A stretch of DNA of 64,000 bases from contig CM067373.1 in NCBI GenBank assembly GCA_034401795.1, positions 90,416,996 through 90,480,995 on the forward strand. The letters are read 5' to 3'. Source of the DNA: Chaetoderma sp. LZ-2023a. Lineage: Eukaryota; Mollusca; Caudofoveata; Chaetodermatida; Chaetodermatidae. Positions within the stretch are counted from its first letter, which is position 1, and every line of letters starts with the position of its first letter. Below the pieces are notes generated by a model that worked only from the letters and a program-made list of their open reading frames with translations, did not search any database and was not told the origin of the DNA. A program made the position numbers and the translations under genes. Shown in pieces: positions 33,289 to 44,280 of the stretch.

Positions 33289-34691
33289 CTAAATCAATGT
33301 GTGGCGGATCGTCTGTTCGACCATTGGGGGAAACCCAACATCGATTTGTTCGCAACGAAGAAGAATGCGAAGATGACGACGTACGTCTCTCCGATTCCGG
33401 ATCCAAGCGCTTTCGCAACAGATGCGTTAGCTATCAGCTGGGGGAGAATGTATGCATACGCATTCCCTCCAGCAATCCTGATTCCAAAAATTCTTCAGAA
33501 AATCAGACAAGAGGAATGCCAAGTGCTTCTGATCGCCCCAGATTGGCCAAGCCGATCATGGTATACGGATCTGCTGGACCTTCTGGTCTGCAATCCGGTT
33601 CCTCTGCCTCTGATGGACGATATTATCTTCCAGGGCAAGGCCCTTCACAACAATCCGTCAATGTTCAGATTGACTGCGTGGATGTTGTCAAGGAATCTAG
33701 AATTAAGGAGGGCTTTTCTGAGCAAGCAGCCATGTTTATGGCCAAAGCCAGGAGGGGCTCAACCTCCAGAGCATATAATTATAAAATCAACAGATTTGCA
33801 GAATGGTGCTCAAAAAGATGTATTGATCCAATGGATTCATCTATTCAGGTAGTAGCTGATTTCCTCTGTCACCTCTATGATGCCTATAGCCTCAAGCCTA
33901 ACTCTATTGCTGGTTATAAGTCAGCTTTAATGTCTGTTATTCCTTGCTTGGCTAAGAGGGGAAGTGATGAAGTAAATACATTAAATGTATTAATTAAAGG
34001 CATGGGCAATCTAAGACCAAGGAATCCACCTGTGATTCCGTCTTGGAGTTTATCGCTAGTGCTTCAAGTACTGGGTGATAAGCCGTTTGAACCACTTAGT
34101 TCCATTTCTATGAAACTATTAACACTGAAGACTGTGTTTTTAATTGCTGCGGCCTCGGCTAGGCGTAGGAGTGAAATTCATGCCTTATCAGCCGAGGATG
34201 ACCATTTTGTGGTTTCAGGGGAAGGCCTTAAGCTGCTACCTAGGATTAATTTCTTGGCTAAAAATCAGTCGTTGAAATATCCAGGTCAACCTATGGTTTT
34301 GCCTGCTTTAACTAGATATGATCCTAATTCTAAAGCATGGTGTCCCGTCCGGGCGCTTCGCCGGTACAAACAACGTACGGCGGAGTGGCGCACCGACCAG
34401 TCGGCGTTATGGTTGTCTTATATTGAACCCCATGGCAGGGCTTCTAAGGACACCATTTCCAGGTGGATTGTAGAATGCATTCAGTTTTGCCATAAATCCG
34501 CCACCGGGAAGCAGGTTGACGTGGCCAAGGCTCACAGTGTCCGCGGCGTAGTGACATCCACTGCCCTATTTAATGGGGTCCCTGTGGATGATATTATGTC
34601 AGTGGCTCAGTGGCACTGTGAGTCAAGTTTTACAGACCATTATCTCCGTGACACCTCTAATCCTCTCGCCTTGTCGATTTTGAAAAAATAA
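31794..34691 (+). CDS. DIRS copy 3 tyrosine recombinase frame
   Basis: This is 965 codons from an ATG. The recombinase occupies the last ~320 residues, with Arg in SARRRSEIHAL, AHSVRGV, QWHCES and FTDHYLRD all preserved. The RT-damaging mutations at 32428 and 33286 are tolerated in this frame (CGA-to-CAA gives Arg to Gln; GCA-to-GTA gives Ala to Val). This is the only intact domain in copy 3. Confidence 0.85.
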   Translation: MSTSIPKWTSGRPASRPHARVGTVNSGPFSLAMAFSRVSSRLDDRPAIATVSSADLDSKSERSRSKVVYRGGNKFPHTKRSYSAGTEVSALLFNPVLSNKERRRMETNSQPQAIEQVHRDAQFQDGDCALGVGGVREGNVDSVDRFEGRLFPHPRTQEFPSLPEICIPGQTVGIQGATLWNFHGSSGFHPCGSCDHRIPPQEKHSSPHVHRQLAVESTHPGKFIGQSGDCFENSHRLRLDDQFPKIRADSIPEVCLPGDVLRSRDRICLSYSGESSETHLINSVSVRQSSCPGTGLLENAGVDGFIGTSHSSGRLTQAADPVISHDTMDPEYRFAGLECVSVGASDSSPAMVVGHRESLAGGYANPSPPSGDCVYRCIDGGLGSLPGRVHDIRALESGTVKGTYKSTGAKSSSPGPGTFLTESSGQDCSYSFRQLNSCDLHKPPGRNEVAQSLYDDMETALLVPGSPDYLESSSYSGKVKSASRLIEPKDECFTHGMVTKSMCGGSSVRPLGETQHRFVRNEEECEDDDVRLSDSGSKRFRNRCVSYQLGENVCIRIPSSNPDSKNSSENQTRGMPSASDRPRLAKPIMVYGSAGPSGLQSGSSASDGRYYLPGQGPSQQSVNVQIDCVDVVKESRIKEGFSEQAAMFMAKARRGSTSRAYNYKINRFAEWCSKRCIDPMDSSIQVVADFLCHLYDAYSLKPNSIAGYKSALMSVIPCLAKRGSDEVNTLNVLIKGMGNLRPRNPPVIPSWSLSLVLQVLGDKPFEPLSSISMKLLTLKTVFLIAAASARRRSEIHALSAEDDHFVVSGEGLKLLPRINFLAKNQSLKYPGQPMVLPALTRYDPNSKAWCPVRALRRYKQRTAEWRTDQSALWLSYIEPHGRASKDTISRWIVECIQFCHKSATGKQVDVAKAHSVRGVVTSTALFNGVPVDDIMSVAQWHCESSFTDHYLRDTSNPLALSILKK

Positions 34692-35202
34692 CTAGGCATA
34701 TATTTTTGATGGGGTTTCCTCATTGCTTATATATTTCACAATTAATTTATGGAAACAACCACTAATTTGGGACTGCATCGTTCTTCACCAATGGGAAGAG
34801 GATGTCAGCAGCCATTTCAACAAGGTCAGTCTTGTGTATGTGTTGTCCATTGTTGATTGTCTTGTCACGTTACCCGTTATTAATATGATGATGGTTTTGT
34901 GTATTTATGTGGTTCATTGTTGAGAGTATACGAAAATGGAGTTTTTTCGTCTCTGTCCTGTAGTACATGGCACTTGTACGTAGAGAGCGTATAGGACATT
35001 GAGGTCATTCGACTCTTCCTCCCAGGAAGGAGGGGGGGGAGCGCATATGACATTCGGTCATCTCTCATACATCGGGGGTGTTATCCGATGGTTAGTCAAA
35101 TCCTGACTGTTTTTTCATACAGTTTCAGAAGTTTAAGTGCCTTAAACGCAGAAAAGCGTATAGGGATGAGCTGGTCTTTTGACCTCGCCTCCCTCCCGCC
35201 GA

Positions 35203-35338
35203 ATTCACTGTCGAATTCTGGCAATATCAAAAGTATTAGGGAGGTAAGTATACTCTTGATGTGAAATAAACGAAATCAAGGATTTCTTTTTTCACGAGAG
35301 AGTTGATACTTACCTCCCTAGATACGGACCCGGCCTCT
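35203..35338. repeat. ICR of DIRS copy 3
   Basis: It has the same structure as the copy 2 ICR: complement of the right end joined to the left end through AAA (gatgtgAAAtaaacg near 35260). Confidence 0.88.
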
Positions 35339-35392
35339 CCACCCCACAGAGGCTCGGTCTTCAGGCTCTTTATAGTTGCATGTGTATCAGCC

Positions 35393-35604
35393 AATAAATT
35401 AGTCAGAGGAAGTGCTAGTCTGCGCATGCGCGGTGGTGGGGCTGGCATCCGCCAGACTACGCTCTGACTCCCTGCCCAGTAGGGGCACCTAACTGTTTTA
35501 ATCTGAGTGTTTATTGAGTGAAAGCCAATATTTAGCAATATCAAAAGTATTAGGGAGGTAAGTATCAACTCTCTCGTGAAAAAAGAAATCCTTGATTTCG
35601 TTTA
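35393..35604. repeat. Right ITR of DIRS copy 3
   Basis: Its sequence matches the copy 2 right ITR and ends ccttgatttcgttta. The following bases are atgtgtcag rather than TTT, so the right junction is less tidy than in copy 2 or 4. Confidence 0.85.
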
Positions 35605-36319
35605 ATGTGTCAGACTATTAAGCGTTTAAGATGGACTAAATCGAGGCATTCATGCCGTAATTGATTATGATGTCATCCTACACGTCATGTAGTTGATTAT
35701 GATGTCATATGATGGATGGATAAACTGGAAAGGTTCATTGTGTGATCCGGAACACTTTTAGATCCATTCTTCTAGTGAAAGAATGGGAGCTGTTCATGTG
35801 GTTTATCAATTCATGGAGTTTGATTTATCCTTCCGCTCAGCTCTGTGATATGTGCATCCGAAGTCCATGCTAAGGTTAGATGGCACTTTCTGTATCAATC
35901 TTTCATCTATCTTTGCCAACTCTGCCCATGTAACGATCTTTGCTCATTATGGAATCATCTGGTTGATGATGGCAGAGGTATTAACAGACAGCTGAGTCAT
36001 TCCCTATTTGGTATGTTGATTAAATTGGAGGTGAGATTGATGGTAACAGCTTGTTCCATGTTTGAATGATGTTATAAGCATCAATGTGGGTGTGTCTCAT
36101 GCTCCTGATATAAGGATAAGACTGGATTTTGGTAATGTGGAGGCTATGGTATGCATCCATGAAGCTGCTAAACAAGTCAGTAGAGCAGCCATTCTTGATA
36201 ATCATGGTGTTTCCTCTGGTGACCTGATCCAACTTGACCCGATTCGAATCATGTGGCTCTTATATGAAGGAGAGCTTAAAATCCAAATGTAGGTCAAGTA
36301 CAGTTGTGTCTATGCACTT
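35605..36319. other. Intron sequence with right part of family B repeat
   Basis: Bases 35605-35760 continue the repeat that DIRS copy 3 split (agactattaagcg, atgatgtcatatgatgg). The rest (35760-36319) has a 76-codon open stretch at 36062-36292 that I do not recognise. No splice or homology support was seen. Confidence 0.5.
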
Positions 36320-38162
36320 GTGTTTTGTGTAGATTTATGTAGTTTATGCAACAAACAAGGACAAATATCATTCAACACAAGTAGGGACACTAGCATGTAG
36401 TGACCACTATCCAGTCTTCACAGTACGCAACAGTAAAGTTTCCAAGAATCAAAATGTACATCAAATTATTAAGTATCGCAGCATTAAGCACTTTGACGAG
36501 AATAAGTTTGTCCAACATCTTCGAGCATATGACTGGAGTTTTGTGGATGAATTAAATAACCCTGATCTGGCTCTTGAAAAATGGCAGAAAATATTCACAA
36601 ATATACTAAACAAGCACGCACCCATCATTGAACGGGGAGTTAAAAGATTTTGTTAACCAGGATGGATAAATAAAGATATTTTGAATACAATGAAAGAAAG
36701 AGATCGCCAGAAAGTATCAGGAAATATTACAAACTACAAAGACGTAAAGAATAAAGTTATGGCACAGATAAAAAAATCTAAAAAGGACTATTTTAGTGCA
36801 AAGCCAAATGAAGGTAAACACAATCCTGCCAATATATGGAAAATCTTGAAGAGTATAAACCCAAAGGCTAACAAATGTCCTACCTTTCTACGCGATAATG
36901 ATGGTAATGAAGTTATGGACCCACAGATGCAATCTGAACTATTCAACACATATTTGTGTACAGTAGCATCTAATTTTGCTGAATCCATACCACAAGCAGA
37001 TACAGAATTTAGTGAACTAAGAAAACATGTAAATAGTAAAATGCCAGAATGCATCAAATTTCAAATACCTTGTATTTCAGTAGATTACGTACATAATGAA
37101 CTAAAAAATCTAAAGACAAATAAATCAGCTGGATATGATGATCTTAATGCTTATTTTCTTAAAATTGCAGCAAATGTCATAGCCCCACCTATCACAAGCA
37201 TCATTAACAAGAGTATAGATTCTGGAGTCTTTCCAGCAGTGTGGAAACATGCTAAAGTTATACCCCTACACAAATCCGACTCCAAAGACATTGTATGCAA
37301 TTATAGGCCAATATCAATCCTACCAGCTATATCTAAAATTATTGAACGCCATGTACATGATCATGTTTATAAATTTCTCTGTCAATATGGGTTACTGAAT
37401 GAGTCACAGTCAGGCTTTAGACAAAAACACTCATGCGAAACCGCTTTATTAAAACTTGTTGAAAAGTGGCGATTTTCAATAGACAATGGTGATCTCATAG
37501 GAGCTATCATGATAGATTTAAGAAAAGCCTTTGATCTTTTAAATCATGATATTCTCTTGCAAAAGCTTGCCATATATAAATTTGAAACGGGATCACTAAA
37601 ATGGTTTCCGTCATATTTAACCGATAGGCAGCAATATGTCTCAATTGCTGGAAAGATCCCTAAACATGTATCAACCCACATCGGAGTCCCGCAAGGATCT
37701 GTATTAGGTCCACTCTTATTTATCTTATATATTAACGACCTTCCACTCTGTACATCTAGTAATATAGATATGTATGCTGATGATACTACTTTGCATGTTA
37801 ACAGCCGAAGCACCTCTGAAATACAAGAACAGTTAACAAAAGATATGAAATCTGTACAGAAATGGTGTTTAAATAACAAAATGTTGCTTAATGAGGATAA
37901 AACTAAACTGATGATGCTTGGCACTAATCACAAATTGAAGAGCATAACAACAGATATTGTAATACCTACTGAAAATGGAAACTTAAATACTGTAAAATCG
38001 GATAAACGCCTTGGCCTACACATTGATAGTACACTCTCGTGGCAAGAACACATAAGTAAAATCTGTAAAAAAAAGTCTCTTCCTTAATATACATGTTGAA
38101 AAAGAACAAGAATTATATGAATGTTGAACAAAGGAATCTATTCTATAAAGCTTACATCCTTT
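36320..38162 (+). pseudogene. LINE (CR1/L2-like) ORF2: endonuclease end and reverse transcriptase
   Basis: The frame picks up with the end of an APE-type endonuclease (ACSDHYPVF near 36390) and meets a TAA in the RFC*PGW stretch at about 36653. RT then runs to 38087 with NLKTNKSAGYDDL, YRPISILPAISKIIE, SGFRQKHSCETALL, IDLRKAFDLLNHD, GVPQGSVLGPLLF and the catalytic YADD near 37773. A frameshift in the A run near 38070 is followed by YMLKKNKNYMNVEQRNLFYKA. DIRS copy 4 then splits the codons for YILS/HIDYC. The 5' end is truncated. Clade assignment (CR1/L2/Jockey group) is by motif style only. Confidence 0.85.
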
Positions 38163-38348
38163 CACTTCAAGAGTATACTTACCTCCCTAATACTTTTGAT
38201 ATTGCTAAATATTGGCTTTCACTCAATAAACACTCAGATTTAAAACAGTTAGGTGCCCCTACTGGGCAGGGAGTCAGAGCGTAGTCCGGCGGATGCCAGC
38301 CCCACCACCGCGCATGCGCAGACTAGCACTTCCTCTTTGCTAGATTAT
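38163..38348. repeat. Left ITR of DIRS copy 4
   Basis: It carries subfamily markers (cagatttaaaacag, tccggcggatg, gctagattattgg) that reappear as complements in the right ITR at about 44990-45155. Confidence 0.88.
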
Positions 38349-39260
38349 TGGCAAAGAGAACACACATGTCTTTTTGAATCATAAGCTTTTCTTACTCTTA
38401 AACTGTTAATTGGTGTATATTTTGGAGTGATAGTATCTGATTTGGATGGCAGGAGGGTACACTTCGCCACAGGAGGACTTAGGACCTTTAAATCAGGTGA
38501 CTTCTAGTAAAATTAGCGAGTTTTCTTCCCGGTGTATTGTGTTTCCGGGACTCGCGTTTACCGTGATAAGCGCCTTGGTTAGTTGGTTTATGTCAACTCG
38601 GTGCTACCTAGGGCTAATTTCTCTTTCTGTTTATGTCCACAGGTCTGTATGACGCTAGGTGGTGACATCACAGTAGCAGAGAGTTAGTTTTCTCTCCACC
38701 ATGGTTCCATTTCCTACTAACACTGTTAGGTTATCTAACCAAATGAAAAATTATGTCCAGTGAGTTGGAGGCCTAGTATAAAGGTCTTCTCACTTTGCCC
38801 TCTTGATCCAATTCCTTCCCCATGAGGTGGAGAGAGTTAAGAGGCGTGCAGATGGTGGAGTTCTCCGGTTCGTCACGTTGGATGGTTTGTCTATACAAAG
38901 TGTCAGGTATCTAGTTATTGATAATGTGGTGATGTTAATTATTGTAAACAAACAAAGGGAGATAATTAACATTTTTGCCAGAAAAGAGTTATCTATATGT
39001 ATCTGATGGTTGTGTAGTCGACTTATCCATTCAGCATACAATTCGTCCTTGCACTTGGATGTTTTGTTGGGATCGAATTTTTCCTGTCACGGGATTAATG
39101 ACGTCATAATCAGCCTGGCTATGTATTTATCAGCAATTCAAGCGCTATGCTGGTTTCTGATGTATATTGATCTTTATGATCGTTTTCCTTCTCTTTGAGT
39201 TGGATTGAGTTTCTAAGCTTAACTAGTTGCTCATACTCCTTGTCCTTTGCCCTGTTTCAG

Positions 39261-41310
39261 GGACCGGGTTGCGCGTCCTGTGGACGTTTTCTTCATGAAA
39301 AGTTCTGGCCTCATCTGTGCTATCAATGTAGCCCTTGTGGTCCCTTGGTTAATTGTGACATATGTAAGCACTGGGGGGGCGAGTTAATGTCCGAATTCTT
39401 GTGCTGCTTACAGGCGACGGACAAGGTGGTAGAGGAGGAGAAGAAGAAGAAGCGGAAACGAGAGGTTGTAAGTAGGAAGGGTAAGGGGAAGGTCTCGTCC
39501 GCGGTGGATATGGAGGCCTTCCGGACCGAGATGTTGGGAGAGATGAAGAGGACAATAAAGGATTTGGTTCCAGGGTTGCTTCGTGGCATGCTTCCTGGAC
39601 CAAATCCTTTACTGTCCTCGTCATCGGCTTCGGAGCAGGTAATCCCCGCCTCTGGATCGATTTTCCTTAGACCGCTTCCGTTGTTCGACGATTCAGAGGT
39701 GGCCCCATTAGAGGGGGCGTTCCACGACCCTGGCAGCAGGCTTATTGCCGCGCCGATAGGGGACCGTGGACGGTTGTCGCTGGAACCCGCGGGCTGCTTA
39801 TCAGTCCAGGGGTATCCGCACGCCGCGGTGGCCAGTACCTCCTATGGCACCGTTCCTGGTCAGCCCGGGTTAGCTCTCTTTGCTGACCCGGGGTCTAATC
39901 TTTCTGACCAGGGTGATGAGGATTACCTGCTAGGGTCACCGTCTGACGACGTGGACATCGATGAAGACGTTTGTGCACCCCTCGCGGGGAATACAGGCGG
40001 CTTATTCCACGGTTTTACTCACCCTGGAGTAAAGTCCGCGGCTCAGGTGGTGGCCCAGGGCGCTGCTGATGGCCAGCGGTACCGCATACCTCGGCTTCCC
40101 GAGGGTGTTGCTGGTGCTGGCCGGGCCCGTGGTGGGGCTATATATACCCCGACCTGCTCCTGGTCAAACCAGTGATATTCTCATGCCGGTGCTGTCAGGC
40201 CCGCATGTTTTCCCTGGCTTGCCAGGTGTATCAGCGTACCCGCCGTCAAGCTCTACTGCTTGCGCTCAGGAGGAAGACGAAGGACCCCGTCTTGTAGAGC
40301 GCTCGCAGTTAGCCACGGAGGAGGATTGGTATGACGCTTGCCAGTGGTTGGTGAGCGTTAGGCCTGATCTGCCCGTGGAGCAGTCGGCTAGCCAGCGTGT
40401 TCACACGCCGTGGTTAGCTGGGAAACCGACTGCTAACGCTATGCCTTCTCTGCCGCTGGCGGAGCATGTCGTTGACATGTTCAAGGCGGCGGAGACGTCC
40501 ATTAACTCGAGTGGACGTCTCGCGAAGGCCCCTCGCGAGGTGGCCAGGCGTTGTCGCATCGTGCCCCTGGATTACCAGCGGTACGGTGTGGTACCCAAGC
40601 CCAGCGTGGATGACCGCGCGGCTTTGGGTGAGGATGCGCGGCCAGGCTCCCGTTCTGACACGGGGGTCTTGTGCTCGAACGCGTTGCGTTCGGCGAATAC
40701 CGCGTTGCGTGATGCGGAGGAGAGTGGGAGGGCTTCGATTGCCGCTCTGTCCCACGTCTCCCAGCTGTTACAGGGGGTAGTAACGGCATCCGCATCGCGC
40801 CAGCCAAGCCCGGTCACGGTCCAGCGAGCCATCCAGGATGGTATTAACCTGGCGCTGGACTGTATGACTCGGGCGGTGACCAGGAGTGTCCGGGCAAGAC
40901 GCACGTTTGCCCTGGACAATCTGTGCCCATCTCAGGACCTGTACAATAGGCTACTCCGTACGCCTATGACGGGTCCTGGTCTTTTTGGAGGTGAGGGATG
41001 TCGCCACCTCCAGGAGACGGTCACCCTGGTGAATAACCAGAGGGCGCTGCGCGAGCAGTTTGAAGTGCTGCGTCGTGCTAACGTTCGCGCCGCGGCCCCT
41101 GCGTATCGTCCCCTGCAGGCTCGAGGTGGTGCTGGCCAAGTCAGAGGCCAGCCACCGTCGCAGCGTCGGCCTCGGCCGCGTGCGATTCGGCCAGCAGCGA
41201 GGGGGGCGCAGGTTCCTCAGGCGCCGTCAGCCAGGCAGCCGCCCGCGCACCGAGGTGCGCGCGGGGCGGGGCGGGGCGCGCGAGGATCTGGGCGTGGTTA
41301 TCGGTCCTGA
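39261..41310 (+). pseudogene. DIRS copy 4 gag-like ORF (14 bp deletion)
   Basis: The Cys-rich N-terminus, Lys-rich stretch and acidic middle are continuous to about 40150. There tataccccg joins acctgctcctgg directly and 14 bp present in copy 6 (around gcgctctgccacgg) are missing. The frame then shifts to one that is open through the conserved ALDCMTRAVTRSVRARRTF block to the stop at 41310. A 3 bp insertion (gct, near 39406) is in frame. Unlike the other copies, the lesion is not in a homopolymer, so it is unlikely to be a sequencing error. Confidence 0.8.
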
Positions 41311-43441
41311 CAGGACGCTTACCGCGGTAAGAACCACTCCGGTGTGTATGGCAACGGAGACAGTGCCGCTCTTGCATGCCTTGTGTCCACCGCGGTCCCT
41401 AGGTGGACCGGTGGGAGGCCGGCTAGCCGTCCACATGCAAGAGTGGGAACGGTTGACTCAGGACCGTTTAGTCTTGCGATGGCTTTCCGTCGGGTATCAT
41501 CCAGAGTGGATGACAGGCCCGCCGTCGCGACTGTCTCTAGTGCCAGTCTGGACTCCCATTCCGAGAGAGCCAGAGCAAAGGTTGTGTATCGAGGAGGAGA
41601 TAAATTCCCTCGTACAAAAAGGAGCTATTCAGCCGGCACAAAGGTGTCCGGGCTTCTATTCAACCCTGTTCTTAGTAACAAAACGCACCGGAGGGTGGAG
41701 ACCGATTCTCAACCTCAAGCCATTGAACAAGTTCATCGAGACGCCCAGTTTCAAGATGGAAACGGTGCGCTCGGTGTTGGCGGGGTTGGAGAGGGGGATG
41801 TGGACGGCGTCGATAGATTTGAAGGACGCTTATTTCCACATCCCCATCCACGGGAGTTTCTGTCGCTTCCTGAGATTTGCATTCCAGGGCAGACAGTGGG
41901 AATTCAGGGTGTTACCCTTCGGAATTTCCACGGCTCCTCGGGTTTTCACCCGTGTGGTTCTTGCGATCACAGCATACCTCCGCAGGAGAAGCATAGCAGT
42001 CCACACATACATAGACGACTGGCTGTTGAAAGCGCACACCCGGGAAAGTTTGTCGGCCAATCTGGAGATTGTTTTGAAAACTCTCACACACTTAGGCTGG
42101 ATGATCAATTTCCCAAAATCAGAGCTGACTCCATCCCAGAAGTTTGTTTACCTGGGGATGTTCTTCGATCTAGAGACAGGATATGTGTATCCTACTCAGG
42201 AGAGAGTTCAGAAACTCATCTCGTTAATTCAGTCAGTGTGCGACAGTCGTCATGTCCTGGCACGGGTTTACTTGAGAATGCTGGGGTTGATGGTTTCATT
42301 GGAACCAGTCATTCCTCAGGCCGCCTTACGCAGGCGGCCGATCCAGTTGTTTCTCATGACACAATGGACCCAGAGTACAGGTTCGCTGGACTCGAATGTG
42401 TCAGTGTTGGCGCCTCTCATTCACCACCTGCAATGGTGGTTGAATACAGAGAATCTCTTGCCGGGGGTTTTGCTAACCCCTCCCCACCCTCAGGTGACTG
42501 TGTATACAGATGCATCGATGGAGGGCTGGGGAGCTTGCCTGGAAGAGTACACGATATCAGGGCTTTGGAATCTGGAACAGTCAAAGGAACATATAAATCT
42601 ACTGGAGCTAAGAGCAGAAGTCCTGGCCCTGGAACATTTCTTACAGAAAGTTCAGGGCAAGATTGTTCTTATTCGTTCAGACAACTCAACAGTTGTGACT
42701 TACATAAACCGCCAGGGCGGAACGAAGTCGCCCAGTCTCTGTATGATGACATGGAAACTGCTTTGTTGGTGTCTGGATCACCAGATTACCTTGAAAGCAG
42801 TTCATATTCCGGGAAGGTTAAACCTGCTAGCAGACTCATTGAGCCGAAGGATGAGTGTTTTACCCACGGAATGGCAACTAAATCAATGTGTGGCGGATCG
42901 TCTGTTCGACCATTGGGGGAAACCCAACATCGATTTGTTCGCAACGAAGAAGAATGCGAAGATGACGACGTACGTCTCTCCGATTCCGGATCCAAGCGCT
43001 TTCGCAACAGATGTGTTAGCTATCAGCTGGGGGAGAATGTATGCATACGCATTCCCTCCAGCAATCCTGATTCCAAAAATTCTTCAGAAAATCAGACAAG
43101 AGGAATGCCAAGTGCTTCTGATCGCCCCGGATTGGCCAAGCCGATCATGGTATACGGATCTGCTGGACCTTCTGGTCTGCAATCCGGTTCCTCTGCCTCT
43201 GATGGACGATATTATCTTCCAGGGCAAGGCCCTTCACAACAATCCGTCAATGTTCAGATTGACTGCGTGGATGTTGTCAAGGAATCTAGAATTAAGGAGG
43301 GCTTTTCTGAGCAAGCAGCCATGTTTATGGCCAAAGCCAGGAGGGGGTCAACCTCCAGAGCATATAATTATAAAATCAACAGATTTGCAGAATGGTGCTC
43401 AAAAAGATGTATTGATCCAATGGATTCATCTATTCAAGTAG
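41060..43441 (+). CDS. DIRS copy 4 reverse transcriptase / RNase H polyprotein
   Basis: The open frame is 793 aa. RT: GGWRPILNLKPLNKF, SIDLKDAYFHIP, PFGISTAPRVFT, YIDD at about 317-320. RNase H acidic residues: D484 (YTDAS), E516 (LLELRA), D541 (RSDNST), D592 (LADSLSR). The C-terminal region has NIDLFATKKNAKM and YAFPPAILIPK, likely the Dam-like methyltransferase portion known from DIRS elements. The first ~100 residues overlap the gag tail in another frame and may not be translated from this start. With copies 2 and 6 this is one of the best-preserved polymerases here. Confidence 0.92.
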   Translation: MKCCVVLTFAPRPLRIVPCRLEVVLAKSEASHRRSVGLGRVRFGQQRGGRRFLRRRQPGSRPRTEVRAGRGGAREDLGVVIGPDRTLTAVRTTPVCMATETVPLLHALCPPRSLGGPVGGRLAVHMQEWERLTQDRLVLRWLSVGYHPEWMTGPPSRLSLVPVWTPIPREPEQRLCIEEEINSLVQKGAIQPAQRCPGFYSTLFLVTKRTGGWRPILNLKPLNKFIETPSFKMETVRSVLAGLERGMWTASIDLKDAYFHIPIHGSFCRFLRFAFQGRQWEFRVLPFGISTAPRVFTRVVLAITAYLRRRSIAVHTYIDDWLLKAHTRESLSANLEIVLKTLTHLGWMINFPKSELTPSQKFVYLGMFFDLETGYVYPTQERVQKLISLIQSVCDSRHVLARVYLRMLGLMVSLEPVIPQAALRRRPIQLFLMTQWTQSTGSLDSNVSVLAPLIHHLQWWLNTENLLPGVLLTPPHPQVTVYTDASMEGWGACLEEYTISGLWNLEQSKEHINLLELRAEVLALEHFLQKVQGKIVLIRSDNSTVVTYINRQGGTKSPSLCMMTWKLLCWCLDHQITLKAVHIPGRLNLLADSLSRRMSVLPTEWQLNQCVADRLFDHWGKPNIDLFATKKNAKMTTYVSPIPDPSAFATDVLAISWGRMYAYAFPPAILIPKILQKIRQEECQVLLIAPDWPSRSWYTDLLDLLVCNPVPLPLMDDIIFQGKALHNNPSMFRLTAWMLSRNLELRRAFLSKQPCLWPKPGGGQPPEHIIIKSTDLQNGAQKDVLIQWIHLFK

Positions 43442-44280
43442 TAGCTGATTTCCTCTGTCACCTCTATGATGCCTATAGCCTCAAGCCTAACTCTATTGCT
43501 GGTTATAAGTCAGCATTAATGTCTGTTATTCCTTGCTTGGCTAAGAGGGGAAGTGATGAAGTAAATACATTAAATGTATTAATTAAAGGCATGGGCAATC
43601 TAAGACCAAGGAATCCACCTGTGATTCCGTCTTGGAGTTTATCGCTAGTGCTTCAAGTACTAGGTGATAAGCCTTTTGAACCACTTAGTTCCATTTCTAT
43701 GAAACTATTGACACTGAAGACTGTGTTTTTAATTGCTGCGGCCTCGGCTAGGCGTAGGAGTGAAATTCATGCCTTATCAGCCGAGGATGACCGTTTTGTG
43801 GTTTCAGGGGAAGGCCTTAAGCTGCTACCTAGGATTAATTTCTTGGCTAAAAATCAGTCGTTGAAATATCCAGGTCAACCTATTATTTTGCCTGCTTTAA
43901 CTAGATATGATCCTAATTCTAAAGCATGGTGTCCCGTCCGGGCGCTGCGCCGGTACAAACAACGTACGGCGGAGTGGCGCACCGACCAGTCAGCGTTATG
44001 GTTGTCATATATTGAACCCCATGGCAGGGCTTCTAAGGACACCATTTCCAGGTGGATTGTGGAATGCATTCAGTTTTGCCATAAATCCGCCACCGGGAAG
44101 CAGGTTGACGTGGCCAAGGCTCACAGTGTCCGCGGCGTAGTGACATCCACGGCCCTATTTAATGGGGTCCCTGTGGATGATATTATGTCGGTGGCTCAGT
44201 GGCACTGTGAGTCAAGTTTTACAGACCATTATCTCCGTGACACCTCTAATCCTCTCGCCTTGTCGGTTTTGAAAAAATAA
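41344..44280 (+). CDS. DIRS copy 4 tyrosine recombinase frame
   Basis: This is a 978-codon open frame. The recombinase is the last ~320 residues with the complete R...HxxR...H...Y set (SARRRSEIHAL, AHSVRGV, QWHCES, FTDHYLRD). The frame opens at GTG, where copies 2 and 3 have ATG a little further in, so the long N-terminal half is probably not a conserved protein start. It ends NPLALSVLKK. Confidence 0.87.
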   Translation: MYGNGDSAALACLVSTAVPRWTGGRPASRPHARVGTVDSGPFSLAMAFRRVSSRVDDRPAVATVSSASLDSHSERARAKVVYRGGDKFPRTKRSYSAGTKVSGLLFNPVLSNKTHRRVETDSQPQAIEQVHRDAQFQDGNGALGVGGVGEGDVDGVDRFEGRLFPHPHPREFLSLPEICIPGQTVGIQGVTLRNFHGSSGFHPCGSCDHSIPPQEKHSSPHIHRRLAVESAHPGKFVGQSGDCFENSHTLRLDDQFPKIRADSIPEVCLPGDVLRSRDRICVSYSGESSETHLVNSVSVRQSSCPGTGLLENAGVDGFIGTSHSSGRLTQAADPVVSHDTMDPEYRFAGLECVSVGASHSPPAMVVEYRESLAGGFANPSPPSGDCVYRCIDGGLGSLPGRVHDIRALESGTVKGTYKSTGAKSRSPGPGTFLTESSGQDCSYSFRQLNSCDLHKPPGRNEVAQSLYDDMETALLVSGSPDYLESSSYSGKVKPASRLIEPKDECFTHGMATKSMCGGSSVRPLGETQHRFVRNEEECEDDDVRLSDSGSKRFRNRCVSYQLGENVCIRIPSSNPDSKNSSENQTRGMPSASDRPGLAKPIMVYGSAGPSGLQSGSSASDGRYYLPGQGPSQQSVNVQIDCVDVVKESRIKEGFSEQAAMFMAKARRGSTSRAYNYKINRFAEWCSKRCIDPMDSSIQVVADFLCHLYDAYSLKPNSIAGYKSALMSVIPCLAKRGSDEVNTLNVLIKGMGNLRPRNPPVIPSWSLSLVLQVLGDKPFEPLSSISMKLLTLKTVFLIAAASARRRSEIHALSAEDDRFVVSGEGLKLLPRINFLAKNQSLKYPGQPIILPALTRYDPNSKAWCPVRALRRYKQRTAEWRTDQSALWLSYIEPHGRASKDTISRWIVECIQFCHKSATGKQVDVAKAHSVRGVVTSTALFNGVPVDDIMSVAQWHCESSFTDHYLRDTSNPLALSVLKK

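Larger units (their letters stand above)
28567..35604 (+). mobile_element. DIRS-type retrotransposon copy 3 (full length, RT-dead)
   Basis: The copy is 7038 bp, starts cacatcaagag and ends cgttta. It has the same ITR and ICR haplotype as copy 2 and differs from it by scattered substitutions. It is inserted in a family B repeat within the kinase intron. Gag has a single +1 frameshift. RT has the active-site change YIDD to YIDN and a TAA before the last part. YR is intact, so the copy could at most supply recombinase. Confidence 0.95.

Noticed and set aside
36062..36292. A 76-codon frame before the LINE as a host exon
   Set aside because: No flanking splice sites compatible with kinase exons B and C, and no recognisable motif.
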